DNA from: Qipengyuania xiapuensis
GTDB lineage: Bacteria; Pseudomonadota; Alphaproteobacteria; Sphingomonadales; Sphingomonadaceae
Reading direction: 5' to 3'
DNA length: 64,000 nucleotides
Assembly (NCBI RefSeq): GCF_019711395.1
Contig: NZ_JAIGNL010000001.1
Coordinates: 248,001-312,000 of the forward strand
In this document: piece by piece, positions 19,738 to 29,002 of the stretch
Numbering within the stretch: position 1 is the stretch's first letter
How the letters are laid out: every line of letters starts with the position of its first letter
Position numbers and translations under genes: made by a program
The notes under the pieces: model-generated
Seen by the model: the letters and a program-made list of their open reading frames with translations, nothing else
Told to the model about the DNA's origin: nothing
Databases searched by the model: none

Positions 19738-20187
19738 ATGACCCCCCAGGAAGTAGCAGAGAAGGTTGGCGAACAGATCGGCACCAGCGAATGGGTCGAG
19801 ATGAGCCAGGAACGGATCAACATGTTCGCCGAGGCGACGGGTGATCACCAGTTCATCCACGTCAACGAAGAAGCTGCCAAGATGACCCCCTTCGGCGGCA
19901 CCATCGCCCACGGCTTCCTGACGCTCTCGATGATCCCCTACCTCTCGGCCAACTCGGACCTGCCCAAGGTCGACGGCGTGAAAATGGGCGTGAACTACGG
20001 CGGCAACAAGACGCGCTTCATCTCGCCGGTCCGCAGCGGCAAGCGTATCCGCGGCCACTGGAAGCTGCTCGAACTGGTCGAGAAGCGCCCCGGCCAGTGG
20101 CAGCAGACGCACGAGATCACCATCGAGATCGAGGGCGAGGACAAGCCGGCCCTGATCACCGAATGGATCATGCAGTTCTTCGTCTGA
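19738..20187 (+). CDS. MaoC-family (R)-enoyl-CoA hydratase
   Basis: The 149-aa product is a single hotdog-fold hydratase. It has the hydratase-2 motif in ATGDHQFIHVNEEAAK (catalytic Asp and His) followed by FGGTIAHGFLTLSMI. It resembles the NodN/MaoC-like branch, which hydrates trans-2-enoyl-CoA to (R)-3-hydroxyacyl-CoA, a route from beta-oxidation to PHA monomers. AAGGAGAGG lies 5 bases before the ATG, a strong ribosome site. It is followed 61 bases later by a thiolase gene, so the two probably form a thioester-metabolism operon. Whether it serves PHA synthesis (PhaJ role) or another acyl-CoA path cannot be told from sequence. Confidence 0.88.
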   Translation: MTPQEVAEKVGEQIGTSEWVEMSQERINMFAEATGDHQFIHVNEEAAKMTPFGGTIAHGFLTLSMIPYLSANSDLPKVDGVKMGVNYGGNKTRFISPVRSGKRIRGHWKLLELVEKRPGQWQQTHEITIEIEGEDKPALITEWIMQFFV

Positions 20188-20248
20188 TTTTCCCCTCCTC
20201 CCCAGCGAGGAACAGACGTTCAACCACTCAAGACTCTAAGGAATGACC

Positions 20249-21427
20249 ATGCGTGACGCAGTCATCGTATCCACCGCCCGTACCGCTATCGGCCGGGCCT
20301 ACAAGGGCGGCTTCAACGCCACTCCCGGCGCGACGCTGGGTGCCCACTCGCTGAAGCCCGCCATCGAGCGCGCCGGTATCGACGCCGGCGAGATCGACGA
20401 CGTGCTCTGGGGCGCCGCGCTCCAGCAGGGCGCGCAGGCCGGCAACCTCGGCCGCCAGGTCGCGCTGCGTGCAGGCTGCCCGATCTCGGTCAGCGGCATG
20501 ACCATCGACCGCCAGTGCTCCTCGGGCCTGATGACGATCGCCACCGCCGCCAAGCAGATCATCACCGACCGCATGGACGTGGTTGCAGCCGGCGGCCAGG
20601 AAAGCATCTCGCTCGTCCAGACCAAGGAAATGCGCGTGATGCCCGATCCCGAGCTGATCGCGATGCACGGCGCCATCTACATGCCGATGCTGCAGACCGC
20701 CGAAACGGTTGCCCAGCGCTATGGCATCAGCCGCGAAGCACAGGACGAATACGGCCTCCAGTCGCAGCAGCGCACTGCCGCAGCGCAGGAAGCCGGCAAG
20801 TTCGACGACGAGATCGTCCCTGTCACCACCACCATGAAGGTGCAGGACAAGGAAACCGGCGAGATTTCCGACAAGGAAGTCACCATCGCCAAGGACGAGG
20901 GCAACCGCCCGCAGACCACGCTCGAAGGCCTTGCCTCGCTCAACCCGGTCATGGGTCCGGGCACCACGATCACCGCAGGCAACGCCTCGCAGCTTTCGGA
21001 CGGTTCCTCGGCTTCGATCCTGATGGAAGCCAAGGTCGCCGAGAAGAAGGGCCTCGAGCCGCTCGGCCGCTATGTCGGCATGGCCGTCGCCGGCACTGAG
21101 CCCGACGAAATGGGTATCGGCCCGGTCTTCGCCATTCCCAAGCTGCTCGAAAGGTTCGACCTCAAGGTCGACGACATCGGCCTGTGGGAGCTGAACGAGG
21201 CCTTCGCCGTGCAGGTGCTCTACTGCCGCGACAAGCTGGGCATCGACAACGACATCCTCAACGTCAACGGCGGCTCGATCTCGATCGGCCACCCCTACGG
21301 CATGACCGGCGCTCGCTGCGTCGGCCACACGCTGATCGAAGGCAAGCGCCGCGGCGCGAAATACGGCGTCGTCACCATGTGTGTCGGCGGCGGCATGGGC
21401 GCAGCGGGTCTCTTCGAGATCTTCTAA
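20249..21427 (+). CDS. Acetyl-CoA acyltransferase (thiolase)
   Basis: The 392-aa enzyme catalyses thiolytic cleavage or Claisen condensation of acyl-CoA. It has the acyl-accepting Cys at about residue 90 in [10 protein letters not shown], the NEAFAVQV motif, the catalytic His in [16 protein letters not shown], and the second Cys in [21 protein letters not shown] and the VQTKEM loop point to the 3-ketoacyl-CoA thiolase (FadA/FadI-like) branch more than to PhaA, but biosynthetic use is not excluded. AAGGA stands 6 bases before the ATG at 20249 and directly abuts the ATG at 20243, so I take the second. It lies downstream of maoC. A long hairpin follows the stop. Confidence 0.92.
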   Translation: MRDAVIVSTARTAIGRAYKGGFNATPGATLGAHSLKPAIERAGIDAGEIDDVLWGAALQQGAQAGNLGRQVALRAGCPISVSGMTIDRQCSSGLMTIATAAKQIITDRMDVVAAGGQESISLVQTKEMRVMPDPELIAMHGAIYMPMLQTAETVAQRYGISREAQDEYGLQSQQRTAAAQEAGKFDDEIVPVTTTMKVQDKETGEISDKEVTIAKDEGNRPQTTLEGLASLNPVMGPGTTITAGNASQLSDGSSASILMEAKVAEKKGLEPLGRYVGMAVAGTEPDEMGIGPVFAIPKLLERFDLKVDDIGLWELNEAFAVQVLYCRDKLGIDNDILNVNGGSISIGHPYGMTGARCVGHTLIEGKRRGAKYGVVTMCVGGGMGAAGLFEIF

Positions 21428-21458
21428 GGCGCATTTGCCCCCGGGCAAAGCCATTGAG

Positions 21459-21503
21459 CGGCGTCGGCGATCTTCACGGATCGCCGGCGCCGTTGCCGTT
21501 TTG
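21459..21503 (+). terminator. Terminator-like hairpin after the thiolase gene
   Basis: A stem of about 14 bp (CGGCGTCGGCGATC against GATCGCCGGCGCCG, one G-U pair) encloses the 6-nt loop TTCACG and is followed by a short T-run in GCCGTTTTGG. A second smaller hairpin TTTGCCC/GGGCAAA lies just before it at 21434-21449. It probably ends the maoC-thiolase transcript. Confidence 0.6.
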
Positions 21504-21585
21504 GAGCCAAGGCGGAGCCAAACCCTGCGGGTCGCGTTAGGTTTGCAAGGGGCCGGTCCGCCCACCGGTCCGAGGGAGACGAGAC

Positions 21586-22539
21586 ATGACCCAGCGCTGG
21601 CCCGCGCTCGATTTCGCCGCTGACCAACCGGTCATCGAGAGCCTTCACGCCTATTTGCAGGTCGTCGGCAAGCTTCCGACCCGCGCGCTGCCGTGGTGCA
21701 ATCACAGCTGGCATCTTGCCCTTCGCGTCGTGCCGCGCGGCTTTCGAAGCTATCCGGTGGAGATGCCAGGCGGCGAGGTCGAGGTAACTTTCGACTGCCT
21801 GTCGAGCGCGGTCGCGGTCGAGACATCGACCGGCTTTGCCGACGGTTTCGAAGTAACCGGCCAGACGGTCCAGCGTTTTCATGAGCAGCTCGCTGAACTG
21901 CTCCGTCTTGCAGGCGCAGACACTTCCATTTCAGGCGCGCCGAACGAGGTCGAGGACGCGATTCCCTTTGCCCAGGATACGCGCGGAAGAGCGTGGGACG
22001 AGGCGACACTCGCCCGCATTCACCGCGCCTTCTCCGATGCCAACCGCGTATTCGAGCGGTTCCGTTCGGGCTTCGTCGGCAAGTCCAGCCCGAGCCACCT
22101 GTTCTGGGGCAGCTTCGACCTTGCCGTGACCCGCTTCTCCGGCAGAGAGGCGCCGCTCCATCCCGGGGGCTTTCCCAACCTGCCCGACCACGTGACGCGC
22201 GAAGCCTATAGCCACGAAGTCGCGAGTGCCGGCTTCTGGCTCGGCGGCGGCGGAGTCGATGAGGCGGCCTTCTATGCCTATGGCTATCCCACGCCCGAGG
22301 GATTCTCGGAGGCGGAAGTCAAGCCGGAGGAAGCCTACTGGCTCGCCGACCTCGGCGAATTCGTCCTGCCCTACGAAGCAGTCCGGAATAGCGATGATCC
22401 CGAGGCCGCGCTCATGGCTTTTCTCGAAAGCACCTATGCCGCCGTCGCCGACGGGGGCGGCTGGCCGCGCGAGAAACTCGAAATCCCGCGCGGCGCATTC
22501 GGCAAGCCCTATGATGTCGAAGCCTTGCGAAGGGGTTGA
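21586..22539 (+). CDS. DUF5996 family protein
   Basis: The 317-aa soluble protein matches the DUF5996 family, function unknown. Recognisable pieces are WPALDFAADQPVIESLHAYL, PWCNHSWHLALRVVPRGF, SSPSHLFWGSFDLAVTRFSG and FYAYGYPTPEGF. The conserved HLFWGSFD and PHHPGG-like segments (here APLHPGGFPN), rich in aromatic and His residues, could form an active site or metal site. No signal peptide. The ATG at 21586 follows GGGAGACGAG with good spacing. It lies alone after the thiolase terminator and converges with the GIN-domain gene, so context gives no clue to its role. Confidence 0.85.
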   Translation: MTQRWPALDFAADQPVIESLHAYLQVVGKLPTRALPWCNHSWHLALRVVPRGFRSYPVEMPGGEVEVTFDCLSSAVAVETSTGFADGFEVTGQTVQRFHEQLAELLRLAGADTSISGAPNEVEDAIPFAQDTRGRAWDEATLARIHRAFSDANRVFERFRSGFVGKSSPSHLFWGSFDLAVTRFSGREAPLHPGGFPNLPDHVTREAYSHEVASAGFWLGGGGVDEAAFYAYGYPTPEGFSEAEVKPEEAYWLADLGEFVLPYEAVRNSDDPEAALMAFLESTYAAVADGGGWPREKLEIPRGAFGKPYDVEALRRG

Positions 22540-22542
22540 GAC

Positions 22543-23280
22543 CTAGCGCTCCCTGATGTCGCCCGAGCCGGTGTGGTTCAGGATCTCGACATTCTTGGCC
22601 GAGAGATAGAGAATGTCTCCCGAGCCGTTGTTCCACGCGATGAGATTGCCGACATCGGAGGCGATGATGTCACCCGATCCGCTCACCCGCGCGTCGAGAT
22701 TTCCTACCGGACCGAAGGCAATGTCGCCCGAGCCGTTGGCATCGGCATCGACGCTGCCGATGGCGGAATTCGAAAAGTCGATGTCGCCCGAACCGCGGGC
22801 GAGCGCCTTGAGCGAGCCGAGCGCACCTTCGAAGGCGATGTCGCCCGAGCCGCTGCTTTCGACATCGAGCCCTTCGGCTGCCCAGCCCTGGATTTCGATA
22901 TCGCCCGCAGATGGGCTCTCGATCCGGGCAACGGACGGCAGCGAGAGATAGACGTTGAAGGGATTGCGCGTGGTGTAGGTGCCTTCAGCAAGGATGGTCA
23001 GCCTGCCGCCATCCTGTTCGATCACGATGAAATCGAGCAGATTGTCATCGGCCTCGACCGTCAGCGAGGGCTCGCCCATCGTCAGCAGCACATTCACCGG
23101 CGCGGAGAGCACGAGTGTATCGGCCGCCTCCACCTCGCGCTCTTCCTGCGCGATGGTGCCGGAGCCGACCGTGCGCTCGCCCACCCAGTTGGCATCGTGC
23201 GAGTTGTAGGTGTGGCTGCAGCCCGCCAATGCGAGGCTCGCGGCGCAGCAGGCGAGCAGGGGCTTGAAAGAAAACGGCAT
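22543..23280 (-). CDS. GIN-domain (DUF2807) lipoprotein
   Basis: The 245-aa product has a lipobox LAGC (Cys21) and is likely anchored in the envelope. The rest is a parallel beta-helix of the GIN/DUF2807 type. The turn motif GSGDI occurs six times at regular spacing in the second half, plus a variant SAGDI. This gives a ladder of about 18-20 residues per rung. The protein ends on a repeat (HTGSGDIRER), so the last coil is not capped. GIN-domain proteins are suspected adhesin or membrane-stress proteins, but function is unproven. The ATG at 23280 precedes the signal sequence. It is divergent from the DUF4126 gene. Confidence 0.85.
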   Translation of the reverse strand: MPFSFKPLLACCAASLALAGCSHTYNSHDANWVGERTVGSGTIAQEEREVEAADTLVLSAPVNVLLTMGEPSLTVEADDNLLDFIVIEQDGGRLTILAEGTYTTRNPFNVYLSLPSVARIESPSAGDIEIQGWAAEGLDVESSGSGDIAFEGALGSLKALARGSGDIDFSNSAIGSVDADANGSGDIAFGPVGNLDARVSGSGDIIASDVGNLIAWNNGSGDILYLSAKNVEILNHTGSGDIRER

Positions 23281-23404
23281 CTGCCTCTCCGTATTAGTTG
23301 TGTCACACACCTCATAGCCAGTGAGCGCCCGATCGATCAATCGGCATTTGTCGAAACCGGCAAGCAGTTGGACGAGCGGGCAAAAGAGGCGCATAGTCCG
23401 GCGC

Positions 23405-24013
23405 ATGGGCATTATGGAAATCATCGGGATAGCCGGAAGCGTCAGCCTGCTGGCAGGCTGGCGGCTCTACCTGAGCATCTTCGCAACCGGCCTCGCCATG
23501 CGGATGGAGGCAATCCCGCTGCCCAACCATTTGCAGAGCCTCGACGTGCTCGCCAACCCGTGGGTCATGGGGTTGGCCGCAGTCGCCGCGGTCGCCGAAT
23601 TCTTCGCCGACAAGGTGATGTGGCTCGATAGCGCATGGGATGCGATCCACACCTTCGTGCGCCCGATCGGCGGGGCGCTGCTCGCGCTGGCAATCATCGA
23701 TCCGGCGGACCCTGCGACACAGGTCGTGGCCTTCCTCCTGGGCGGCGGTGCGGCGCTGACTGCCCATGCGGGCAAGGCGGGTGCGCGCGGGGTAGTGAAC
23801 GCCAGCCCCGAGCCGGTAAGCAATATCGCGGTGTCCTCGGTCGAGGACGTGGCGACGGTTGGCCTGCTCTACCTCGCCTATGAGTATCCCTACGCGGCCG
23901 GCGCGATCGCGCTGGTGCTGCTGGCCTTCGTCGTCTGGCTGATCTGGGTCGCGCGCAAGCTGGTGCGAGGTTTCTTCGGGCGCGGCAGCAAGGCCGAGCC
24001 TCCGCCCGGCTAG
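23405..24013 (+). CDS. DUF4126 membrane protein
   Basis: The 202-aa product starts MGIMEIIGIAGSVSLLAGWR and has about four to five transmembrane helices. Examples are WVMGLAAVAAVAEFFADKV, GGALLALAIIDPADPATQVV and AIALVLLAFVVWLIWVARKL. FFADKVMWLDSAWDAIHTFV with NASPEPVSNI matches the DUF4126 family of unknown function. The conserved Asp, Glu and Asn within the membrane segments could form a transport path. A start 28 codons upstream is open but reads as non-protein. It runs convergently toward metW. Confidence 0.82.
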   Translation: MGIMEIIGIAGSVSLLAGWRLYLSIFATGLAMRMEAIPLPNHLQSLDVLANPWVMGLAAVAAVAEFFADKVMWLDSAWDAIHTFVRPIGGALLALAIIDPADPATQVVAFLLGGGAALTAHAGKAGARGVVNASPEPVSNIAVSSVEDVATVGLLYLAYEYPYAAGAIALVLLAFVVWLIWVARKLVRGFFGRGSKAEPPPG

Positions 24014-24017
24014 CCGA

Positions 24018-24602
24018 TCAACGGCTGAGCTGGAAGACCGCGAACTCAGCGCGCCAGTTGGTGCCTGCGGTCACCGGCGTTCCGCCCGAGAAGAACCACT
24101 CACGTTCGATCTTCGCGCCCTTTTCGCGGGCGAGTTCGCGGAAGTCCTTCACGGTGACGTGGTGAATGTTCGGCGTCTCGTACCAGCTCACCGGAATGGC
24201 GCGCGTCACCGGCATCTTCCCGCCGAACATCAGCGCCGAGCGAGTGCGCCAGTGCGCGAAATTGGGAAAGCTGACAAAGGCCTGCCGCCCGACGCGCAGC
24301 AGCTGATCGAGCATCTCGTCTGGCCGCGTGGCGGTCTGCAGCGTCTGGCTGAGGACGGTGTAGTCGAAACCCTTGTCGGGATAGTCGGCAAGGTCGCGAT
24401 TGGCGTCGCCCTGCACCACCGAAAGCCCCTGCGCCACGCAGCGTTCGACACAGGCCCCGTCGATCTCCATGCCGCGCGCATCGACCTGCTTGGCGTCGCG
24501 CAGGTTCGCGAGCAGCGCGCCGTCGCCGCAACCGATGTCGAGGACGCGCGATGCGGGCGCGATGGCCTCCGCAATGGCCGCAAGGTCGGGCCGCAAGCTC
24601 AT
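24018..24602 (-). CDS. metW: Methionine biosynthesis protein MetW
   Basis: MetW is a methyltransferase-fold protein that partners MetX in homoserine acylation for methionine synthesis. The 194-aa product has the SAM-type loop [17 protein letters not shown] and the motif [19 protein letters not shown], typical of MetW. It starts in an ATGA overlap with the metX stop, the standard metX-metW operon of alphaproteobacteria. Confidence 0.95.
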   Translation of the reverse strand: MSLRPDLAAIAEAIAPASRVLDIGCGDGALLANLRDAKQVDARGMEIDGACVERCVAQGLSVVQGDANRDLADYPDKGFDYTVLSQTLQTATRPDEMLDQLLRVGRQAFVSFPNFAHWRTRSALMFGGKMPVTRAIPVSWYETPNIHHVTVKDFRELAREKGAKIEREWFFSGGTPVTAGTNWRAEFAVFQLSR

Positions 24603-25690
24603 TGGATGAAGCCTTTCACCACGCGGTCGAGCGCGGGGACGTCGAGCAGGAAGCTGTCGTGTCCATGCGGTGCGGAAAGCTCGACGAAACTCACCGCGGC
24701 GCCGGCCGCATTGAGTGCACGCACCACGTGGCGGCTTTCACTGGTCGGATAGAGCCAGTCGCTGTCGAAGCTGACGAGGCAGAAGCGCGCAGCTGTCCCG
24801 GCAAAGGCATCGGCGAGCTTGCCGCCATGCTCTTCGGCGAGATCGAAATAGTCCATCGCGCGGGTGATATAGAGGTAGCTGTTCGCATCGAAGCGCTGGG
24901 TGAAGCCGCTCCCCTGGTAGCGCAGATAGCTTTCGACCTGGAAATCGGCATCGAAGCCGAAGCTCTTCGCTTCGCGATCCTGCAGGTTGCGGCCGAACTT
25001 CTCGGTCAGCGCCTCTTCCGACAGGTAAGTGATGTGCGCCGCCATGCGCGCCACGGCGAGGCCTGCATCGGGCTGGTCCGCCGCGTCGTAATAGTCGCCC
25101 TGCCGCCAGTTCGGATCGGCCATCACCGCCTGCCGGCCGAGCTCGTGAAAGGCGATGTTCTGCGCCGAATGGCGGCTGGTCGAAGCGATGACGAGCACGC
25201 GCGCGGCGCGTTCGGGCCAGTTGGCGGCAAGGCTCAGCGCCTGCATCCCGCCCATCGATCCGCCGACCACCGCGTGCAGCGTCTCGATCTCCAGCTCGTC
25301 GAGCAGCGCCACCAGCCCGCGCACCATGTCGCGGATGGTGATGACCGGGAAGCGCATCGCATAGGGCTTGCCGTCCGACGCCACGCTCGCGGGGCCCGAG
25401 GAGCCCATGCAGCTGCCGATGACGTTGGCGCAGATGACATGATAGCGAGCGGTATCGATAGGCTTGCCCGGGCCCACCATCCGCTCCCACCAGCCCGGCT
25501 TTCCGGTCACGGGATGGGGCGAGGCGACGTATTGGTCGCCGGTCAGCGCGTGGCACAGGAGGATGGCATTGGAGCGATCTTCGTCGAGTTCGCCATAGGT
25601 CTCGTATGCGATCACCGCATCCGCCAGCGAGCCGCCGCCGTCGAGCGGCAGCGGGTTCGGCAATTGCAGCGTCTTGGATGCCCCGGCCAT
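24599..25690 (-). CDS. metX: Homoserine O-acyltransferase
   Basis: MetX transfers an acyl group from acetyl-CoA (or succinyl-CoA) to homoserine, committing it to methionine. The 363-aa alpha/beta-hydrolase has the nucleophile Ser in [10 protein letters not shown], the Asp in SFDSDWLYP and the His in [22 protein letters not shown] is also typical. Acetyl versus succinyl specificity cannot be fixed by eye. It shares a 70-bp divergent region with hisC, which holds a small hairpin at 25730-25751. mtnP, for methylthioadenosine salvage, lies elsewhere in the window. Confidence 0.95.
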   Translation of the reverse strand: MAGASKTLQLPNPLPLDGGGSLADAVIAYETYGELDEDRSNAILLCHALTGDQYVASPHPVTGKPGWWERMVGPGKPIDTARYHVICANVIGSCMGSSGPASVASDGKPYAMRFPVITIRDMVRGLVALLDELEIETLHAVVGGSMGGMQALSLAANWPERAARVLVIASTSRHSAQNIAFHELGRQAVMADPNWRQGDYYDAADQPDAGLAVARMAAHITYLSEEALTEKFGRNLQDREAKSFGFDADFQVESYLRYQGSGFTQRFDANSYLYITRAMDYFDLAEEHGGKLADAFAGTAARFCLVSFDSDWLYPTSESRHVVRALNAAGAAVSFVELSAPHGHDSFLLDVPALDRVVKGFIQ

Positions 25691-25729
25691 GCTTCAAGCC
25701 TCTAGCGCCGCAACAGGTGCTTGTCGAAG

Positions 25730-25751
25730 GGCGCTTTTTCTTTCATGCGCC
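25730..25751. other. Hairpin between metX and hisC
   Basis: GGCGC and GCGCC are separated by 12 bases, T-rich on the plus strand and A-rich on the minus strand. It lies about 40 bases upstream of metX and only 9 bases before the hisC ATG. It could be part of either leader. No known SAM riboswitch class is recognisable. Confidence 0.25.
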
Positions 25752-25760
25752 GAAGCCGAA

Positions 25761-26858
25761 ATGGCAGACGCACCACAGATGAAACCCTGGATCGAGAAGA
25801 TCCACGCCTATGTCCCCGGCAAGAGCAAGGGCGCCGACGGGCGCGAGCTGGTCAAGCTCTCGGCCAATGAGAACCCGCTCGGCTGCAGTCCCGATGCACT
25901 CGCGGCGCTCGCCGAACCCGCATCGCCCGCGCGCTATCCCGATCCGGACGCAACCGCGCTGCGCGCCAAGATCGGCGAGGTCCACGGTATCGATCCTGAG
26001 TTGATCGTTTGCGGGACCGGCTCGGACGAATTGCTCAACCTTGCCGCGCAGGGCTTTGCCGGACCGGGCGACGAGGTGCTCTATGCGCGCTTCTCCTTCA
26101 TCGTCTACGAGATCGCCGCGCGCCGCTGCGGCGCGACCCCGGTCGAGGCGCCGGACCGCGACTATGCGACCGATGTCGACTCGCTCCTCGGCGCGGTGAC
26201 CGAGCGCACCCGGGTCGTCTTCCTAGCCAACCCGAACAATCCGACCGGCACCTTCCTGCCGCGCGGCGAGATCGAGCGCCTGCATGCTGGCCTTCCGGCA
26301 GACGTGCTGCTGGTGGTCGACCAGGCCTATGGCGAATATCTCGAAGAGGGCGAGGATGATGGCGGGCTCGCACTTGCCGCGGCGCATGACAATGTGCTCG
26401 TCACGCGCACCTTCTCGAAGATCTATGGCCTCGCGGGAGAACGCATCGGCTGGGCGACCGGCGCGCCGCACCTCGTCGATGCGCTCAACCGCATTCGCGG
26501 GCCGTTCAATGTGACGAACTCGGGCCAGAAGGCGGCCATCGCGGGTCTTGAAGACCAGGCCTTCGTCGACCGCTCGCGCGAAGAGAACAATCGCGAGCTG
26601 GCGCGCTTCGCCGATGCCATTGCCGGCATGGGCAACCACGGCCTGCGCGCCATACCGAGCAAGGCCAATTTCCTGCTGGTCCTGTTCGAAGGCAAGCTCA
26701 CCGCTCAGGCCGCGCTCGCTGCTCTTGCAGAGGGCGGATACGCCGTGCGTCACTTGCCCGGTCAGGGCCTGCCGCACGGCCTCCGCATCACCATCGGCAC
26801 GCCCAGGCAGATGGACGAAATCGCTGCAATCCTGAGGAAAGCTGCCGAAGCAGCCTAG
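25761..26858 (+). CDS. hisC: Histidinol-phosphate aminotransferase
   Basis: A PLP enzyme of fold type I that makes histidinol phosphate, and often acts on aromatic amino acids too. The 365-aa product contains [13 protein letters not shown], the PLP-phosphate and ring contacts in [23 protein letters not shown] (Asn), [12 protein letters not shown] (Asp/Tyr) and the PLP-lysine in [17 protein letters not shown]. It starts at the ATG of [13 protein letters not shown]. In-frame codons upstream would overlap metX. It ends 4 bases inside the convergent plsC gene. No other his genes are nearby, so a role in phenylalanine/tyrosine synthesis is also possible. Confidence 0.92.
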   Translation: MADAPQMKPWIEKIHAYVPGKSKGADGRELVKLSANENPLGCSPDALAALAEPASPARYPDPDATALRAKIGEVHGIDPELIVCGTGSDELLNLAAQGFAGPGDEVLYARFSFIVYEIAARRCGATPVEAPDRDYATDVDSLLGAVTERTRVVFLANPNNPTGTFLPRGEIERLHAGLPADVLLVVDQAYGEYLEEGEDDGGLALAAAHDNVLVTRTFSKIYGLAGERIGWATGAPHLVDALNRIRGPFNVTNSGQKAAIAGLEDQAFVDRSREENNRELARFADAIAGMGNHGLRAIPSKANFLLVLFEGKLTAQAALAALAEGGYAVRHLPGQGLPHGLRITIGTPRQMDEIAAILRKAAEAA

Positions 26859-27535
26859 TCGTTGAGCGCGTTGATCGCGTCGAGGACCTTGCGCTCGACC
26901 TCGTCGCGCGGAAGGCCCGGCGGGATCGGTTCACCGAATTTGTAGGTGATCGTGCCGGGGCGCTTGAGCCTGCGGTGATAGACCGGCCCGCTTTCGACCG
27001 CGACCGGCACGACCGGCAGGCCGAGCATCTTGTAGAGCCCTGCGAACCCCGCCTGCAGTTCGCGCCGTTCGCCATGCGGGACGCGCGTGCCTTCGGGAAA
27101 GATGACCAGAGGGCGTCCGTCGGCAATCATGCCCTTCGCGCTCCTGATCATGGCCATAAGCATTTTGGCGCCCTGGTCGCGCGCGACGGGAATAAGGCCG
27201 TAGGCAAGCGCTGCGCGGCCCCATCCGGGAATGGCGAAGAGCTCTTTCTTGGCGAAGACCGAGGGGCAATCGAGCAGCGCGGGTGCGTCGATCGCCTCAA
27301 AGAAACTCTCGTGCTTGATTGCGTAAAGGACCGGCTCGTCTTGCGGTTCGCCTTCGATCACGAGCTCGGCGCCGATGATGTGCTTCAGGCACCAGCGCTG
27401 CCATTGGGCCCAGTTGCGCACTCGCGCGCGGAAGGCGTCGAGCGAGAAGGGCGCGCTCAGCAGCGAAGCTGCGGTGATCAGGAACGAGCCGATATAGAAC
27501 GCCGGGTAGAAGGCGATATTGCGCAACAGGATCAT
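26855..27535 (-). CDS. plsC: 1-acyl-glycerol-3-phosphate acyltransferase
   Basis: The enzyme acylates lysophosphatidic acid to phosphatidic acid at the inner membrane. The 226-aa product starts [20 protein letters not shown], a membrane anchor. The block I motif is [10 protein letters not shown], that is H-x4-E in place of the usual H-x4-D. Block III is [11 protein letters not shown] and block IV is [12 protein letters not shown]. The D-to-E change occurs in some alphaproteobacterial members and probably keeps activity. The start at 27535 lies 4 bases after the ydcF-like stop, so it is the last gene of the ftsE-ftsX-ydcF string. Confidence 0.9.
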   Translation of the reverse strand: MILLRNIAFYPAFYIGSFLITAASLLSAPFSLDAFRARVRNWAQWQRWCLKHIIGAELVIEGEPQDEPVLYAIKHESFFEAIDAPALLDCPSVFAKKELFAIPGWGRAALAYGLIPVARDQGAKMLMAMIRSAKGMIADGRPLVIFPEGTRVPHGERRELQAGFAGLYKMLGLPVVPVAVESGPVYHRRLKRPGTITYKFGEPIPPGLPRDEVERKVLDAINALND

Positions 27536-27539
27536 CGGA

Positions 27540-28070
27540 TCAGACCGGCAGCCCCTGCGAAATCTCCGAGGCCAGCAGCTTGTTGTATTCGAGGAAGAGC
27601 GTGGCGAGATCGGGGTGCGAAACCACTGCATCTTTCACGATCCTGGTGTCGGCGGGCAGCGATCCGGAGACCTCCGAATGGGCGCGCGCCATGTGCCAGT
27701 CGGTCGTCACGAGACGGGCGGAGGTGAACTCCTTTTCCTTCATCCACTGCGCGACTTCGCCGGCATTGCTGCGCGTGTCGACAGCGAGGAAGCCGAGCGT
27801 GACGCAGCAATTCATCAGGCGGTTCGAGACCTCGAACTGCTCGGCGAATTCTGCGGGCTTCACCTCCGGATCGACGCCCGAGACGAACATTTCCTTGGCC
27901 ATGCCCTGCTCGACCACTTCGATGCCGCGCGCGATACGGCCCTGGCCGCCGGTCAGGACGATCACCGCATCGGTTTCCGTCTTCGCGGCAGGCGCAGGCA
28001 GCGAGACCGCGAAGGCGAGAAAGCCGAAGGCGTAGATCAGGAAAAGCGCTGCAAGGAAGCGTAGGATCAC
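27540..28070 (-). CDS. YdcF-family (DUF218) membrane protein
   Basis: The 176-aa product begins with a GTG that overlaps the ftsX stop (GTGA) and encodes an N-terminal membrane anchor (VILRFLAALFLIYAFGFLAF). The DUF218 core follows, with DAVIVLTGGQGRIARGIEVV, MFVSGVDPEV, DTRSNAGEVAQWM and TTDWHMARA. In the family these segments (TGG, SG, NT/SNAGE, T-x-x-x-HMxRA) line a probable active site, and ElyC/SanA relatives affect envelope integrity. Coupling to ftsEX is a conserved alphaproteobacterial arrangement and suggests a role in cell-wall or envelope synthesis during division. Confidence 0.85.
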   Translation of the reverse strand: MILRFLAALFLIYAFGFLAFAVSLPAPAAKTETDAVIVLTGGQGRIARGIEVVEQGMAKEMFVSGVDPEVKPAEFAEQFEVSNRLMNCCVTLGFLAVDTRSNAGEVAQWMKEKEFTSARLVTTDWHMARAHSEVSGSLPADTRIVKDAVVSHPDLATLFLEYNKLLASEISQGLPV

Positions 28071-29002
28071 AGCATTTTCCGCAAGCTGGAGATAACCGTC
28101 ATGCGCGCGGTGTAGACGGCAATTCCGACCGCGAAAAGCGGGATGAGGGCAAGAATTGCCCAATCGAAGGCGGAGAGTGTCCCTCCTGCAACCATTCCGG
28201 AATCGAGCGCAGCGAAGCGCGAGGCCATGAAGGCGATGAAGACTGCTCCTGCGACGAGGCCGAGCAGGCCGCCGGCAATGGCGTCGAACAGGATCGACCT
28301 CTGGAAGACACGGGCGATCTGGTCGTCATTGCCGCCGAGCAGGTGGACGATCTCGATCGTGTCGCGGTTTCCTCCCAGAACGTTGCGGGCAGCCAGCCAG
28401 ACCGCCGCCGCGCCGACGAAGGCGAGCAGCGCGATCATCCCCAGCGCCATGAGCTGGAGGGCGCGTAGCGCGGAGAGGACCGGCGCGAGCCATTGCGCCT
28501 GGCTGTCGATGCGCGAGCCGGGTGCGGCGTCCTCGATGGCTGCACCGAGCCGTTCGAGTTCGGCCGGACCGGCTGAGTCGCGTAATTCGACATCGACAAG
28601 TGCCGGGAGCGGGACCGCCTCCATGCCTTCGCTGCCGCCCAGCCAGGGTTCGAGCAGTTCCGCGACTTCGGCTTCCGGCACGACGTTGAAACCGGAGACC
28701 GCCTCGTCCTGTGCGAGCAGGTCGACGACCACCGCGACCTTCGCCGCGCGTGCTTCCGGATTGGCCTCGATGACCTGGACGGTAGCGCTTCCGGCAAGAT
28801 CGCCGCGGGCGCTCGAGACCATGTTGGACAGGGCGAGCGCGCCGCCGGCGGCAAGCACGGTGAGCGCCACCATGACCGCGATCACCCAGGGGATCGGTCC
28901 GCCGAACCGCGCTCGCGGCAGGAGATGGGCGGCGCGCCTTCCGCGAAAGGGCGCAAGGCCGCGGTCGACCGCGCTGCCGATAGTGGGAGGCCGCTTGGTC
29001 AT
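28067..29002 (-). CDS. ftsX: Cell division protein FtsX
   Basis: FtsX is the membrane partner of FtsE. In the divisome the complex controls peptidoglycan hydrolases. The 311-aa product has an N-terminal helix (WVIAVMVALTVLAAGGALAL) and a periplasmic extracytoplasmic domain (residues about 70-180). Three C-terminal helices follow (LMALGMIALLAFVGAAAVWL, GGLLGLVAGAVFIAFMA, and AILALIPLFAVGIAVYTARM). LLGGNDDQIARVFQRSIL is the cytoplasmic coupling region. The start overlaps the ftsE stop in ATGA. Confidence 0.93.
   Translation of the reverse strand: MTKRPPTIGSAVDRGLAPFRGRRAAHLLPRARFGGPIPWVIAVMVALTVLAAGGALALSNMVSSARGDLAGSATVQVIEANPEARAAKVAVVVDLLAQDEAVSGFNVVPEAEVAELLEPWLGGSEGMEAVPLPALVDVELRDSAGPAELERLGAAIEDAAPGSRIDSQAQWLAPVLSALRALQLMALGMIALLAFVGAAAVWLAARNVLGGNRDTIEIVHLLGGNDDQIARVFQRSILFDAIAGGLLGLVAGAVFIAFMASRFAALDSGMVAGGTLSAFDWAILALIPLFAVGIAVYTARMTVISSLRKML

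Noticed and set aside
25691..25760. SAM-II or other SAM riboswitch before metX
   Set aside because: A hairpin exists at 25730-25751, but the pseudoknot and conserved loop bases of known SAM classes are not visible, and only 70 bases are available.
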